DNA of 64,000 nt from Riptortus pedestris (Eukaryota; Arthropoda; Insecta; Hemiptera; Alydidae): the NCBI GenBank assembly GCA_019009955.1, contig CM032233.1, positions 94,683,501 through 94,747,500 on the forward strand, given 5' to 3'. Position numbers and translations under genes: made by a program. Shown piece after piece: positions 1 to 10,764 of this stretch (positions are counted from its first letter, which is position 1; each line of letters begins with the position of its first letter). The notes under the pieces are model-generated. The model saw nothing but the letters and a program-made list of their open reading frames with translations. It did no database searches and had not been told where the DNA came from.

Positions 1-228
1 GTTACTGCTCTAGTGGTTCCAGTTTTCATTCGAAAAATATAACATAAACGATTTAGGTAAATCCAGAGATCAAGGTGGTTAATGGTTCAAATCGGAACAG
101 TGGGAGGGAGGGGGTTAAGAGGTGTGGACATTTCATATATACCATACTCAAAATTTAACTTTTTCATTCAAAGGTAAAGGTCACATTAGTTAGTCTGCTT
201 AGTTTATCCAGACCCATATGACGGACTT
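1..228 (+). mobile_element. HINE-A fragment cut by window edge
   Basis: The piece starts just after the microsatellite position (GTTACTGCTCTAGTGGTTCC) and keeps the GTGGGAGGGAGGGGG tract. It jumps to a degraded right end, CTGCTTAGTTTATCCAG then ACGGACT. Most of the right half is deleted. Confidence 0.6.
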
Positions 229-850
229 CTACCGTTTTGCAGTTCTGAATTCAACATAATATAGGAATACTATGAACGGGGAGAAGTGTGAATTGGAAAT
301 TTCACCTAAAATGTATTTTATTTTTGCATAAATCGATCACGCCCATTTGTTGTAGAAAACTCTTGCCTTGGGAGGCACGTATACAATTTAAGACTTGACT
401 TGGTCGTTTTCGATTGGCCGGAGAACTTCAGTCATAGTAAGCAGAACGTCTTGAATGTCTGATACATACATAGACCATTGAACTATGGATGAATGGACCA
501 TTAAAGGGCTGCGTTGACTGATTATCAGAAGCTATCAGCACTATGTATATAATTAAAATTAAAAATGGGGGTTTAAACAGAAGAACAGAAATCAAACAGA
601 TATACAAATTGTTTTCTATGTTGTTAGAATCAATTTCTAAACACATTTTTACTGTTTTATATTGCATTACATTTACATTTCCTGTAAATCGATGCTACAA
701 TAAATATAAATTTTTACAGCTTGTTAGATACCACCATTATTCCAATTTTCTTTCGAGTGTGCGGAAATGCTACGAAGTATCAGAGAAAGTAAAACCGTAG
801 AGCAATAAAGAAGTTTTTTTTTTTTTTTATTAATTTAATAAAATCTGACG
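229..850. other. AT-rich sequence without recognisable feature
   Basis: No repeat of the local families and no credible coding signal are seen. The short reading frames here lack any recognisable motif and the base composition is background-like. A T-run lies at about 815-828. Confidence 0.4.
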
Positions 851-884
851 TATAATCATATTTGCTTGTAAATCAATTTGAAGC

Positions 885-1140
885 TAGTGTTCTATTTATT
901 ATTATTTATTTGAGATGCCGCTACAATGGCGATTCATCTTTTAACATGTTTGAATATAGTTTTACAAAATTAAATAAATATTAACATTTTTACACAGCTA
1001 ACATTTACTAATGTACAAAATAAATAGAATGGACAAAACTAAATATAAAGTGTTCGTATATTTACAACATGAGGAAAAAATAGAAAATAAAAAGAAAAAA
1101 AAAGATAAATAAAAATAAAAGAAAAACTGTAAATAGTTAA
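885..1140 (-). mobile_element. Probable LINE 3' untranslated tail
   Basis: Read on the minus strand, this is an A/T-rich stretch ending in GCATCTCAAATAAATAATAA. Short oligo-AATAA tails after a GC-richer end are typical of jockey/R1-type LINEs. The LINE fragments at 24164-24690 and 29130-29700 end the same way. No coding part is recognisable upstream (above 1140), so this is a 5'-truncated insertion or an unrelated AT-rich end. Confidence 0.35.
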
Positions 1141-2070
1141 ACTGGAAGGAGTTCTAGAGGGTAAGTAAAATAGTGTAATAAATGGATGGGAAAATATTAA
1201 AAGAAAAAACAATATTTCCAGAAATGTGTACTTGTTAATTCAGTACTTGTGGCAATAAATTGAGTTTTAATATTGCCCCTATAGACCTCAGTTAATACGT
1301 TATTTTACCTCTCTTTGAAACTTTTTAAAAGTAATATTTTCTGATTTAAAATCTTTTTTAACTTACATACATTTTTGTTCACTTTTTAAGCAGAATTGAG
1401 ACCATTGAGGGTTTCTGAGCCACGAAATTAATTTATAATGGACAAGAATGTATTTCTCTGAAAAAAAATTCCAAATACAACACATTACTGAAATGAACTG
1501 GTAATGAATTGTTGTGTTTGTTTTCTTACAGTTAGCAGCGTGGATATAATTGTGGATGGAGGGGGAAAAAAAAGATTGACAATGACATGCCAAGATCCAT
1601 ATTGGGTTCTTGTTTTTAAAAAAGAAATGATACCTTAAACAGTATCACGTAATGAATGATTTGAATTGGCGTGACCCCTTGAGCTGTTCTCGCTTCGAAT
1701 GAGTCAGGAAGAAAGGCAGTTGGTACTCCATTAAAAGTAGGGCAAGAGAACTGTCAGCCCTAGACAGGACATCCATCTCACAATTTCGCAGTTGTTAGTT
1801 AGACCCAGTAGATTCAATTCATGAGTCACTCATTTCCTAGACAATGGACACTGCCTTATAATCCAATCCACGCCTTGCTCCTCTTAGCTACACATCCTCA
1901 TATACAAAAGGCTCCTGTAGGCCCAGTATCATTTCAGCTTTTATGTTGGCCCACAATCTGCTATGTAATACAGTCCGCACATTCCTTATTAGGGTCAGTT
2001 GTCTTCGACACGGACCTTTATAGTTTCTCACTCTTATCAACCTCTTGCCAGTCCGCCTCCCACAGCCTTT
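1141..2070. other. Non-repeat interval; right part pyrimidine-rich
   Basis: No transposon motif is seen. From about 1770 to 2070 the top strand becomes C-rich and G-poor (CCAATCCACGCCTTGCTCC, CCTCCCACAGCC), like the right halves of the skew islands elsewhere. The 83-residue frame in it resembles no family I recognise. Confidence 0.35.
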
Positions 2071-2620
2071 GAGCAGATTTAGAGAAATCTGCTATTGAGG
2101 CTGTACTCAAGATGGGATTTTCGAAATCCTTCTTCAAATGTCTAACAATCCTATCCCAGGAAACAACGAAAATGAGGTTCGTTCAAAATTATATATAACT
2201 TTTTTTTTTTTTCTGATCACTATCAAACTGGATATGTAAACGTATTATGAAAAATGAAGATCGAGTTCGTTAATGGCTAAGACCGGAACAGAGGAGGGGG
2301 GGGGGCTGTTTAGAAGAGGAGAATTTATAAATTTCGATATATCTCCGTTGAAACGGATAGAAAAACTGTATTGAATTAATCTCATTGAAAATGTAATGTT
2401 CGGTAAATGTTGTTATATACATGTTTTCTCTATATTGAATATTGACAGAGATAATTTCATATTTTAGTTTCAGGCCATAAGTAAACTCCTACTCCTACTG
2501 ATATCATATTTACAATCTTGACATATGCTCAAGATTAAATACAAAATATGGTATTCATTGAACTATTACTTAATGAAAACAAGCAAATACGTCTTGTGAT
2601 GAGGTCATCAGTACGGATTT
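2071..2620 (+). mobile_element. HINE-A copy, right hairpin lost
   Basis: The left palindrome GCAGATTTAGAGAAATCTGC is intact as an inverted repeat. The usual microsatellite is replaced by a short TATATA and a T-run near 2198-2212. The copy breaks off at GTACGGATTTT, where the hairpin should be, and the next fragment follows immediately. Confidence 0.65.
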
Positions 2621-2975
2621 TTTGTTCTTTACTCGAAAATGTTTTTTAGATCTATACCATACTCGATATTTACCCGTTTCAGTCAACACTAAAGATCATA
2701 TTTATTATTGGCGGAAATTGGACATGGAATAGTGGTGGTTAGGAGAGGGGGGGGGGTATGAAAATTCAAAATATCTTCGTTATCTTCGTGATTAGGGATC
2801 ATGAAATGTTATACAGCCAATATTGTAAAACTTTCATTTTCTACAACTGGTTCCTATGCATTTTTTGGTCAATTATTAAGCGATTTATTGATTCTTTCAT
2901 GTTTTGTGCTTTCAGTAACCCGCAACCTCTAGCCATCGGTGTTTTACATGTAAATAGAAAATACGTGGTAAATAG
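2621..2975 (+). mobile_element. HINE-A subfamily-C fragment
   Basis: This 5'-truncated piece carries ACTCGATATTTACCCG, a G-run near 2750 and ATATCTTCGTTAT. It ends at AGAAAATACGTGGTAA, where the next copy begins. The same right half occurs at 34400-34500 and 59571-59981. Confidence 0.5.
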
Positions 2976-3090
2976 AGATTTCCCTTAAGGGAAATCAGCT
3001 ATTGAGGTCGTACTCATGACGCGATTTTAGAAAAATTTCTTCAAGTCTCCATTGATCCTACCCAGGAGATGACGAAAATGAGGTCCGTTC

Positions 3091-3157
<67 letters not shown>

Positions 3158-3651
3158 TACATAACGCTCTAGCGGTCGCAATTTTTGTTTGATCGTTACC
3201 AAACTCAATATTTTATCGTTTGATGTAAAATGAAAGATCAAGTTCGTTAATGGCTGAAATCGGAGCAGTGGGAGGGGGGGGTTTAGAGGGGGAATTTCAA
3301 AAATTTAAAATATCTCCGTCGTTATGCGTCGGATCAAAACATTGTATAGAACCAATCTTATTGTTAATTAAATTTACTATAAATAATGTCAGGTACATTT
3401 ATTCCCTATCTTGAATATTAACCGAGATATTTGCATTTTTATTAAGTCTGTGCTGAGTTGAGATAGGCTGAAGTCGGTTCTATTAGGGACTTTCCGCCGA
3501 AAGCTAGTTCGGCCATTTCCTTAACTCTTCGGCTTTCGTGAAATTGGTTTAGAGACTCGTTACTACTACTGTTATTAGTAGGTAGATTTCTCTATTGTAT
3601 AATTTCACGTGGGAAATCTGCTTGGTTTACGCAGCCCCTGCGTGACGGACT
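2976..3651 (+). mobile_element. HINE-A, complete short-subfamily copy
   Basis: The left palindrome GATTTCCCTTAAGGGAAATC (20 bp) is perfect. A (TA)n tract follows at 3098-3152 and then GCTCTAGCGGTCGCAATTTT. The short-subfamily right part contains the hairpin-like GCCGAAAGCTAGTTCGGC. The terminal region GGGAAATCTGCTTGG, ACGCAGCCCCTGCGT, GACGGAC is intact. At about 675 bp this is one of the best short copies. Confidence 0.8.
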
Positions 3652-3659
3652 TTTTCTTG

Positions 3660-3742
3660 TTTTGTGCCATCATTAGACACCTTCTATTCATCAGTTTGGT
3701 GAGTTATACCAGTACGTGGGAAAGTTGCGTAGTTTATGCAGC
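3660..3742 (+). mobile_element. HINE-A right-end remnant
   Basis: This contains CATCAGTTTGGTGAGTTATA and a decayed terminus CGTGGGAAAGTTGCGTAG. It matches the arrangement before the terminus of the subfamily-C copy at 33412-33647. The hairpin is destroyed. Confidence 0.45.
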
Positions 3743-3829
3743 ATAAATTATTAAATTAAAGTAACAACCAGAAAGTTTTTGGATACATATATTTCTTCTT
3801 GTTCTTATTTTTCCTCTTCTGACAACGGA

Positions 3830-4110
3830 GTGTATTAATTTAGCATTGGAGTAGGCTGGTGAGGGGCTAGAGTAAGGCAGAGGTGGGAAGTGGAGGTAAT
3901 GGTGCACTATGAGTAGGAAATATGTAGAGAGGTCGGACATCCATCTGCTCAGCCGGCTCCTCCTATACATACCGAATTAGGTCCATCATTAGCTCTGCGT
4001 TCAATCCACCCCTATCTGCTTCACTGTCATTGCGGGAAATAGCCTCACTCCTCCCTCTCTCTCATTACCATCCAATCCCTTCCTCTTCAATCTATGACAG
4101 CCAGCTAACC
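3830..4110. other. Purine-left / pyrimidine-right skew island
   Basis: The top strand is G/A-rich on the left (GGGGCTAGAGTAAGGCAGAGG) and C/T-rich on the right (CCACCCCTATCTGC, CCCTTCCTCTTC). The switch lies near 3940. No coding or transposon motif is recognised. Confidence 0.45.
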
Positions 4111-4125
4111 TCTTAAATAAAAAAA

Positions 4126-4292
4126 AGTACGTAACGTAGGATAAGCAGGTTTACCACTTACGCCACTTATTTGCATTTATCTCAAAACGTAAAAGTTCAA
4201 TGAGAACAATATTTGGTATTTAGGCTTCACATAAAGTACTTTAGTTTACTGATGGGATCGACCAGTTCAAAATGATATATATATATATATAT

Positions 4293-4325
<33 letters not shown>
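4126..4325 (-). mobile_element. Rearranged HINE-A fragment plus TA tract
   Basis: A minus-oriented right end (degraded hairpin, then TTTGCATTTATCTC and CAATATTTGGTATTTAGGC) is joined at about 4250 to a plus-oriented scrap, GGATCGACCAGTTCAAAATG. A (TA)n tract follows. The junction implies a deletion with inversion, or two overlapping insertions. Confidence 0.45.
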
Positions 4326-4327
<2 letters not shown>

Positions 4328-4575
4328 TTATTATTATTATTATGGGGGAGGTTTATACTCAGTGAAAACTGGAGTAAAATCCATATCGGGGGAAAATCCA
4401 ACCGATATGGAGTTTGTGAGTGTGACATGTTATGGGGAATTTAAAACTTTTCGCACGATTCTAGCAGTATCAAGAAGTACCCCTTGCTGTGCTTCTTTTA
4501 TAATTGCTGTTGGCAGATTTAAGTTCTTGGTGCCTGCAATCGTTGTTTTTGGCACTAATCCATTTGAACTTACTA
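4328..4575 (-). pseudogene. LINE reverse-transcriptase C-terminus and 3' UTR (fragment)
   Basis: On the minus strand, about 43 codons end at a stop at 4430-4432. They include QGVLLDTARIVRKVL, which resembles the last residues of many animal LINE polyproteins of the CR1/L2-like kind (usual form LLGTARILRKVL). After the stop comes a hairpin, CATATCGG (4412-4419 read inverted) paired with its complement at 4382-4389, and then an ATAATAATA tail at 4328-4342. A 3' hairpin followed by a trinucleotide tail is typical of such elements. The copy is heavily 5' truncated. Confidence 0.6.
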
Positions 4576-4576
4576 T

Positions 4577-4680
4577 ATTATTATTATTATTATTTATTAA
4601 CGTCCACTTTTTGCAACTTAGGCTAATCGGGACGGGTTATCTACAAGTTACCACCCTTTTCTAGCCAGGGTGGGATTTTA
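4577..4680 (-). mobile_element. SINE 3' half (tRNA-derived family of this window)
   Basis: This matches the tails of the SINEs at 21330-21557 and 29706-29941. It has an ATTATTATT tail, then the inverse of TTGCAACTTAGGCTAATCGG and of CCACCCTGGCTAGAAAAG. The tRNA-like head is missing and the piece ends in a TA/TG microsatellite. Confidence 0.7.
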
Positions 4681-4682
4681 TT

Positions 4683-4745
<63 letters not shown>
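4681..4745 (+). repeat. (TA)n(TG)n microsatellite
   Basis: About 20 bases of TA are followed by about 40 bases of TG. It lies between the SINE tail and the flank of the 79-bp minisatellite. Confidence 0.9.
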
Positions 4746-4746
<1 letters not shown>

Positions 4747-4779
4747 AATATATTAGATTCACATAGTCTCTAGGTGTAT

Positions 4780-5953
4780 GTCCGAATGTGGTGAATGTCG
4801 ACATACATCATAGGCTGATTGTCGACATACACCGGTGAGGGCCCGAATGTACAAGAATGTAATGAAATATTCGATCTTACACCGATGTATTTAGTGCTTG
4901 TTGACATTCACCGGTGAGGGCCCGAATGTACAAGAATGTAATGAAATATTCGACCTTACACCGATGTATTTAGTGCTTGTTGACATTCACCGGTGAGGGC
5001 ACGAATGTACAAGAATGTAATGAAATATTCGACCTTACACCGATGTATTTAGTGCTTGTTGACATTCACTGGTGAGGGCACGAATGTACAAGAATGTAAT
5101 GAAATATTCGACCTTACACCGATGTATTTAGTGCTTGTTGACATTCACCGGTGAGGGCCCGAATGTACAAGAATGTAATGAAATATTCGACCTTACACCG
5201 ATGTATTTAGTGCTTGTTGACATTCACCGGTGAGGGCTCGAATGTACAAGAATGTAATGAAATATTCGATCTTACACCGATGTATTTAGTGCTTGTTGAC
5301 ATTCACCGGTGAGGGCTCGAATGTACAAGAATGTAATGAAATATTCGACCTTACACCGATGTATTTAGTGCTTGTTGACATTCACCGGTGAGGGCCCGAA
5401 TGTACAAGAATGTAATGAAATATTCGACCTTACACCGATGTATTTAGTGCTTGTTGACATTCACCGGTGAGGGCTCGAATGTACAAGAATGTAATGAAAT
5501 ATTCGATCTTACACCGATGTATTTAGTGCTTGTTGACATTCACCGGTGAGGGCTCGAATGTACAAGAATGTAATGAAATATTCGATCTTACACCGATGTA
5601 TTTAGTGCTTGTTGACATTCAACGGTGAGGGTCCGAATGTACAAGAATGTAATGAAATATTCGACCTTACACCGATGTATGTAGTGCTTGTTGACATTCA
5701 CCGGTGAGGGCCCGAATGTACAAGAATGTAATGAAATATTCGACCTTACACCGATGTATTTAGTGCTTGTTGACATTCACCGGTGAGGGCCCGAATGTAC
5801 AAGAATGTAATGAAATATTCGACCTTACACCGATGTATTTAGTGCTTGTTGACATTCACCGGTGAGGGTCCGAATGTACAAGAATGTAATGAAATATTCG
5901 ACCTTACACCGATGTATTTAGTGCTTGTTGACATTCACCGGTGAATGTCAACA
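4780..5953 (+). repeat. 79-bp minisatellite, 14 copies, with palindromic right border
   Basis: The unit begins CGAATGTACAAGAATGTAAT and ends TTGACATTCACCGGTGAGGG. Starts at 4844, 4923 and finally 5871 give an exact 79-bp period and 14 units. Variation is concentrated at two sites: GGCCC/GGCAC/GGCTC/GGTCC, and GACC/GATC. The array stops in a 28-bp perfect palindrome centred on CCGG at 5926-5953 (half-site TGTTGACATTCACC). Related half-sites with GTCGAC precede it at 4790-4830. The period is not a multiple of three and there is no sustained reading frame. Confidence 0.9.
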
Positions 5954-5962
5954 TTGTCTGAT

Positions 5963-6460
5963 TTCCGTCTTTCACTGTAACTACTAACCCAATTTAGACA
6001 TTAGGCTATTTAATATTCTCTGAGACGAACAGGAGTGGGGGTTATATGGGAGGCCTGAAATTAAAAATAGCGGTATTACGTTTTCTATTGGGTTTCCTGC
6101 AAAAATGCACGTGACACAAGTTGATTATTTTGTTATTTAAAGTAACTTTTGTTGTATTCATTTTTGTCGTATAGCAAAGTATAAACGAGATTTAAACTAA
6201 AAACTAGAGCTGGAGCCAACAATTTTGTTGGGCACTAACGATTGAACTGAACTTAACAAATCACGGAATGTGAATTAGCACTTATTCTTCCATGATTATA
6301 AGATATATTAAAATTTTTAGGACCAAATGGGAGTGGGGGTTATGAGGGAGTCTTGAAATGAAAAATTGAGATATTTCGATTCCCATTGGTTTATCAACGA
6401 TTGTCTATAAAAATACCATCATTAGTCAGTCAACTATGATTTCCCGGATATATTAGCTAG
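5963..6460 (+). mobile_element. Decayed non-autonomous Helitron, 5' truncated
   Basis: Two internal units of about 298 bp start with GAGTGGGGGTTAT (6033 and 6331), like the 9500-10764 element. The 3' end reads TTTCCCGGATATATTAGCTAG, a worn version of that element's hairpin and CTAG terminus, and is likewise followed by ATTG. Confidence 0.6.
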
Positions 6461-6577
6461 ATTGTATACAGAAAATACATATATTATAGATGATATTTAA
6501 TAATAATAAATGCTATCCATGATTATGATTTGAATTATTCACGGTCTGTCAAACAGTGGAGAGGGAATGATCAGAGA

Positions 6578-6578
<1 letters not shown>

Positions 6579-6630
<52 letters not shown>

Positions 6631-7086
6631 TTATTCTTCAAATCTAAAATTTTTTCAAAGCAATCAATTTTAGTCTGATCATTACCAAACTCGATATTTA
6701 AACGTTTTATGTAAAACTAAAGATGAAGTTCGTTAATGGCTGAAATCCGACCTGTGGGAGGAATTTCGAAAATTCGAAAGGTCTCCGTTATTAAAGTCGG
6801 ACCGAAAAATTGTGTGGAACCAATCATATTACAAATGTTGTTTTGTACGTTTTCTTCACTTTCTTGATTATTAACCTAAATATTTCCATTTTTTAGTTTT
6901 CGGTCTTCAGTAATGCCCAAATCCAAATAATTAATTAACAATATGTTGTTATATTATGGAACCACTTTATTCGAAGCCTAAATACCGAATATCGTTCCCC
7001 ATTGAACTTTTATGTTTTGCGATTAAGCAAATACTTGACGAACGAGGGAAATCAGCTTAGTTAACGCAGCCCCTGCGTGACGGAAT
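6579..7086 (+). mobile_element. HINE-A medium-subfamily copy, left end missing
   Basis: The piece starts in a (TA)n tract (6579-6627), runs through ACCAAACTCGATATTTAAACG, and carries the medium right half (ATATGTTGTTATATTATGGA, AAGCAAATACTTGACG). The terminus is GGGAAATCAGC, ACGCAGCCCCTGCGT, GACGGAAT. The left palindrome was replaced by unrelated AT-rich sequence. Confidence 0.7.
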
Positions 7087-7149
7087 TTTTAGAAATTGTT
7101 AATACTTTTTATTTCCACCAAGAATATTTTCAAGACTTTCATTAATCGC

Positions 7150-7558
7150 ATCAAGATTAAGAGAGGGAGTTTACAAAAAGCCGGAAAATAAAAATCCATA
7201 TATCTCGGTTAATATTCATGATAAAGAATATATGAATCGCTTTTATTATTGCAAAGGAAAAAAATATTGTATAGGACAAATCTTATTGAAAACGTGATGT
7301 TCAATAAATGTTGTTATGTGGATTTTTTCATTTTGATTATTGACGATGACATTTACATTTTTTTGTTTTTCAGCCTTCCGTAAATCCCCCACTCCTAGTC
7401 ATGTCATATTAACCATAAGATGTTATATTATGAAGCACCATATTTGAAGCCTAAATACCAAATAATGTTTTCATTGAACACTTACGATTTGAGATAAATG
7501 CAAATACGTGACGCACTTGGGAACTGTGCTTAAGAAACGCAGCACCTGCCTATAGACT
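7150..7558 (+). mobile_element. HINE-A foldback: inverted scrap joined to a right end
   Basis: Positions 7150-7225 read in minus orientation (GGGAGTTTACAAAAAGCCGG, TATCTCGGTTAATATTCATG). From about 7256 the sequence is plus-oriented and ends in a decayed hairpin, ACGCAGCACCTGC, and AGACTTTT. The two parts overlap in homology, so the locus is partly self-complementary. Confidence 0.55.
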
Positions 7559-7659
7559 TTTGAGAATAATTAGAGTATCTTCTGATATATTCATGTGTCA
7601 TTTCTGACGGACCGTATCTCAGCATGAACAATGTGTCACTTTTTTTTTCATTAGAAGGG

Positions 7660-8040
7660 GAGCCGGCGATAGAATTATTCGGTAAAATCGGTTTTATAAT
7701 GACGATTTATTGGTAGTAAATTATATTCCGCCCCCGGCCGGTCACCTACTCGTTGGAATTGGATCGGAATCAAGTTTCAACTATTCTCTTACATCACCTA
7801 TAAAGCACATCACTTGTCCACCCACTCCCTCGTATATTACTTACTTTTCTCATTAAACTCCTCTCTTTCCTTCTTCAATTGATGGATCTCTGACATCAGC
7901 CAGTGTAATTCTGACAGAAATACCCCAGTCCAAGCAAACCTGTATTCTCAGCGTCTGAATTTACTGCATTCTGTCACTCAATATTTAAAGCAAAATTAGC
8001 TAATAGCGATGCACGTCAACAGATATTACGTACGCCAAGG
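7660..8040. other. Non-repeat interval, pyrimidine-rich
   Basis: The top strand is C/T-rich (CCACCCACTCCCTCG, CCTCTCTTTCCTTC) like the right half of a skew island. The purine half is not clear. No gene is recognised. Confidence 0.35.
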
Positions 8041-8155
8041 ATTTCCATAATTAACTTTATCGACCATAGAGAAACGATCTAAAATTGGTTTAGCGGAAGT
8101 CAAGAAAACAAACTCATTAATGAAAATCTTTGATGACCGAAGTTGGATCTGTTTA

Positions 8156-8275
8156 AGCAGACTTCCCTTAAGGGAAATCCGCTATTGAGGTTGTACCAAT
8201 GACGCGATGTTCGAATAATGTCCTCATATGTCTGTCGATCCTACACAGGAGATGACGAAAATAAGGGCAGTTCAA

Positions 8276-8306
<31 letters not shown>

Positions 8307-8887
8307 GATATATATATATAAAACAATAGGAACACTGTTTCCAAGTGTTCCTGATGTAACCAGAAGTGCAATACATAATGCACTATAGTTTTTAAGTACT
8401 TCTAGTCTTCCCCTGAAAAAGAGAAAATAAATATTATCAAAATATTGGCATAAACTAAAAAAAAAAAAGTTGTTCACCATCATTGCCCAAAACTCCAAGA
8501 AACAATAACAACGCCATATATAAATATAACCTGGTCGAAAACATCCACACAATGTCTGGTAGCGCTCTAGCGGTCGTAATTTTTGTTTTATCGTTACCAG
8601 TAGGACAGGGGGGTTGAAAGGGAATTTTGAAAATTCTTAATATCTCGGTTACTATGCGTCTGATTGAAAAAATGTATACATTCAATATTATTGTAAATGT
8701 AATGTTCTATAAATGTTGTTCGGTGTTTCACTATCTTGATTATTAACCGAATCATTTGCATTTTTTTTAGTTTTCGGCACTCAGTAAACCCCCAGTCCTA
8801 CTCACGCCATATTAACAATTAGCAGTTATATAATGAAGCACATTATTTGAAATACCAAATATTGTTCTCACTGAACTTGTACATTTC
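8156..8887 (+). mobile_element. HINE-A copy with foreign insertion
   Basis: The left end AGCAGACTTCCCTTAAGGGA and the microsatellite (8278-8320) are present. The normal continuation (TAGCGCTCTAGCGGTCG) resumes only at 8560, so about 230 bp were inserted after the TA tract. The copy ends near 8887 without a hairpin and is directly followed by another right half. Confidence 0.65.
8322..8553. other. Unidentified insertion inside HINE-A
   Basis: This contains GGAACACTGTTTCCAAGTG (a small inverted repeat GGAACACT/AGTGTTCC is visible), an A-run at 8457-8468, and no match to other repeats of the window. No target duplication could be read because the left side lies in TA repeats. Confidence 0.35.
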
Positions 8888-9280
8888 GGCACTTAAACGT
8901 TTTATGTTTAACTAAAGATCAAGTTCGTTAATGGTTGAAATAATGAGGGGGAATTCTCAATATCTCCGTTATTATGCGTCGGATTGAAAAATTGTCTAAA
9001 ACCAATCATATTGAAAATGTAATTTTCTATAAATGTTGTTAAGTAAGTTTTTTCATTCTCTTGATTATTATCCGAGATATTTGAATTCTTTAGTTTCCGG
9101 CCTTTAGTAAACCCCCACTCCTAATCATGTCATATTAAAAATAAGCTGATATATTATGAAACACTTTATTTGAAGTCTGAATCCAAATATTGTGCTAATT
9201 GCATTTACGTTTTATGATAGATTCAATTACGTGACGCATGTGGGAAATCTGCTTCATTGACACAGCGTCTGTTTGACTAA
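8888..9280 (+). mobile_element. HINE-A medium-subfamily right half
   Basis: It begins AAACGTTTTATGTTTAAC, shows ATATCTCCGTTATTATGCG, and ends GGGAAATCTGCTTCATTG with a hairpin reduced to CACAGCGTCTG. The left half is absent. Confidence 0.6.
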
Positions 9281-9435
9281 CGTTTTTTTGCGGTTGCTTT
9301 TCACGTTGGATATCACAAGCTACAAATCTTCTGACATTTAGATTATAATTTGTGGTCTTTTTCAAGTCTGAACTCTCAACAACTGTATAGTAACTTTTTT
9401 ACAACGATATCCGGCCTGTACATTGTTTATACGCA

Positions 9436-9437
9436 CT

Positions 9438-9515
<78 letters not shown>
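9436..9515. repeat. (CA)n(TA)n microsatellite
   Basis: ACAC repeats are followed by about 50 bases of TA. It directly precedes the Helitron body, whose family often begins with a short TATATATA. The exact 5' TC end of the Helitron is therefore hidden here. Confidence 0.9.
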
Positions 9516-9521
<6 letters not shown>

Positions 9522-10764
9522 AAATTGTAACCTCTGTCTGAACATTGATTTTTTTCGCGAAATTTCACGATAACTTTTTGTTTCAAAGCCATAGACGCCA
9601 TAACTGTATTTTGTTTCTTTCGTGTGTGTTTGTTTGTTACCTTTTCACACATAAACGGCTGAACCTAATTTTATGAAACTTGGTATGTATATTACTGGTA
9701 GCCCAACTTAGACTTTAGGCTTTATTAATATTCTCTAAGACAAACGGGAGTGGGGGTTATAAGGGAGGCCTGAAATTAAAAATAACGATATTTCTTTTCC
9801 TATTGGGTTTTCGGCAAATATACACATAACAAAAGTTATTTAAAGTAACTTTTCTTATATACACTTTCGTCGTATACCGAAGAATAAATGAGTTATACGC
9901 TAAACATTATAGCAGGCGTCAATAATTTTATTTGGCACAAAAGAATCAACCGAACTAAATAAAACTCGGTATGTGTATTAGCACTAACGCCTTCATTATA
10001 ACAAGCCATACCAACGTTTCTAGGGACGGGCAGGAGTGGGGGTTGTAAGGGAGACCTGAAATTAAAAATAGCGATGTTTCGTTTCCTATTGGTTTTTGGC
10101 AAATATGCACATAACAAAAGTTATTTATTTTATTATTTAGAGTAACATTTGTTATATTCACTTTTGTATTATAACAAAGTATAAACGAGATATACACCAA
10201 AAAACTAAAACGGGAGCTAACTATTTTATTGAGCTCTAACGGTTGAATCAAATTTAACAAAATTCGGTATGTGAATTAGCATTAATTTTTCCAATATTAT
10301 AAGCCATATTAAATTTTTTAGGTTCAAACAGGAGTGGGGGTTATAAGGGAGGCCTGAAATAAAAATTTGCGATATTTCATTTTCTATTTGTTTTTCGGTT
10401 ATTGATGTACGGGTATCTAAAACAGATGCCACCATTAAGCTTTGGGCCGCATCAAGGGAAAGGAACTTTAATTCATACATGATTTGGAAGACAGAATACT
10501 TTCTACGAGTATGAAATATACTGTTCATTACGTTACAAAAACCTACATGCACAGGAGACGGGAAATATAATAATATTAGAAGAGTGAAGTCTTAAAAAAC
10601 AAATAGTTTTATTATAAACAAATGCACAGTAACGACGGGTATAAACCCTAAAAACAGTGACGGGGAAATGTCAAAATATTGTGGAAAGTAAATCCTTGCC
10701 AAAAAAATACCATCTTTATTCAGCCTAAAATGAATTCCCGTGCGAAGCCGGGTACCTTAGCTAG
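9500..10764 (+). mobile_element. Non-autonomous Helitron with canonical 3' hairpin and CTAG end
   Basis: The 3' end is textbook: hairpin CCCGTGCGAAGCCGGG (10737-10752), then a short spacer and CTAG (10761-10764) followed by T. The 5' part has the TAAACGGCTGAACCTAATTT and ATGAAACTTGGTATG boxes typical of insect-type Helitrons. Inside are three tandem units of 286-298 bp, each marked by GAGTGGGGGTT (9748, 10034, 10332) and GAGGCCTGAAATTAAAAATA. No Rep/helicase is encoded. The segment 10400-10736 is unlike the other copies and may be captured sequence. Confidence 0.8.

Noticed and set aside
4272..4664. 130-residue plus-strand frame
   Set aside because: It begins in a TA microsatellite and runs antisense through LINE and SINE 3' ends.
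4844..5949. CRISPR-like array
   Set aside because: Units are head-to-tail without unique spacers, and the context is animal repeat DNA.
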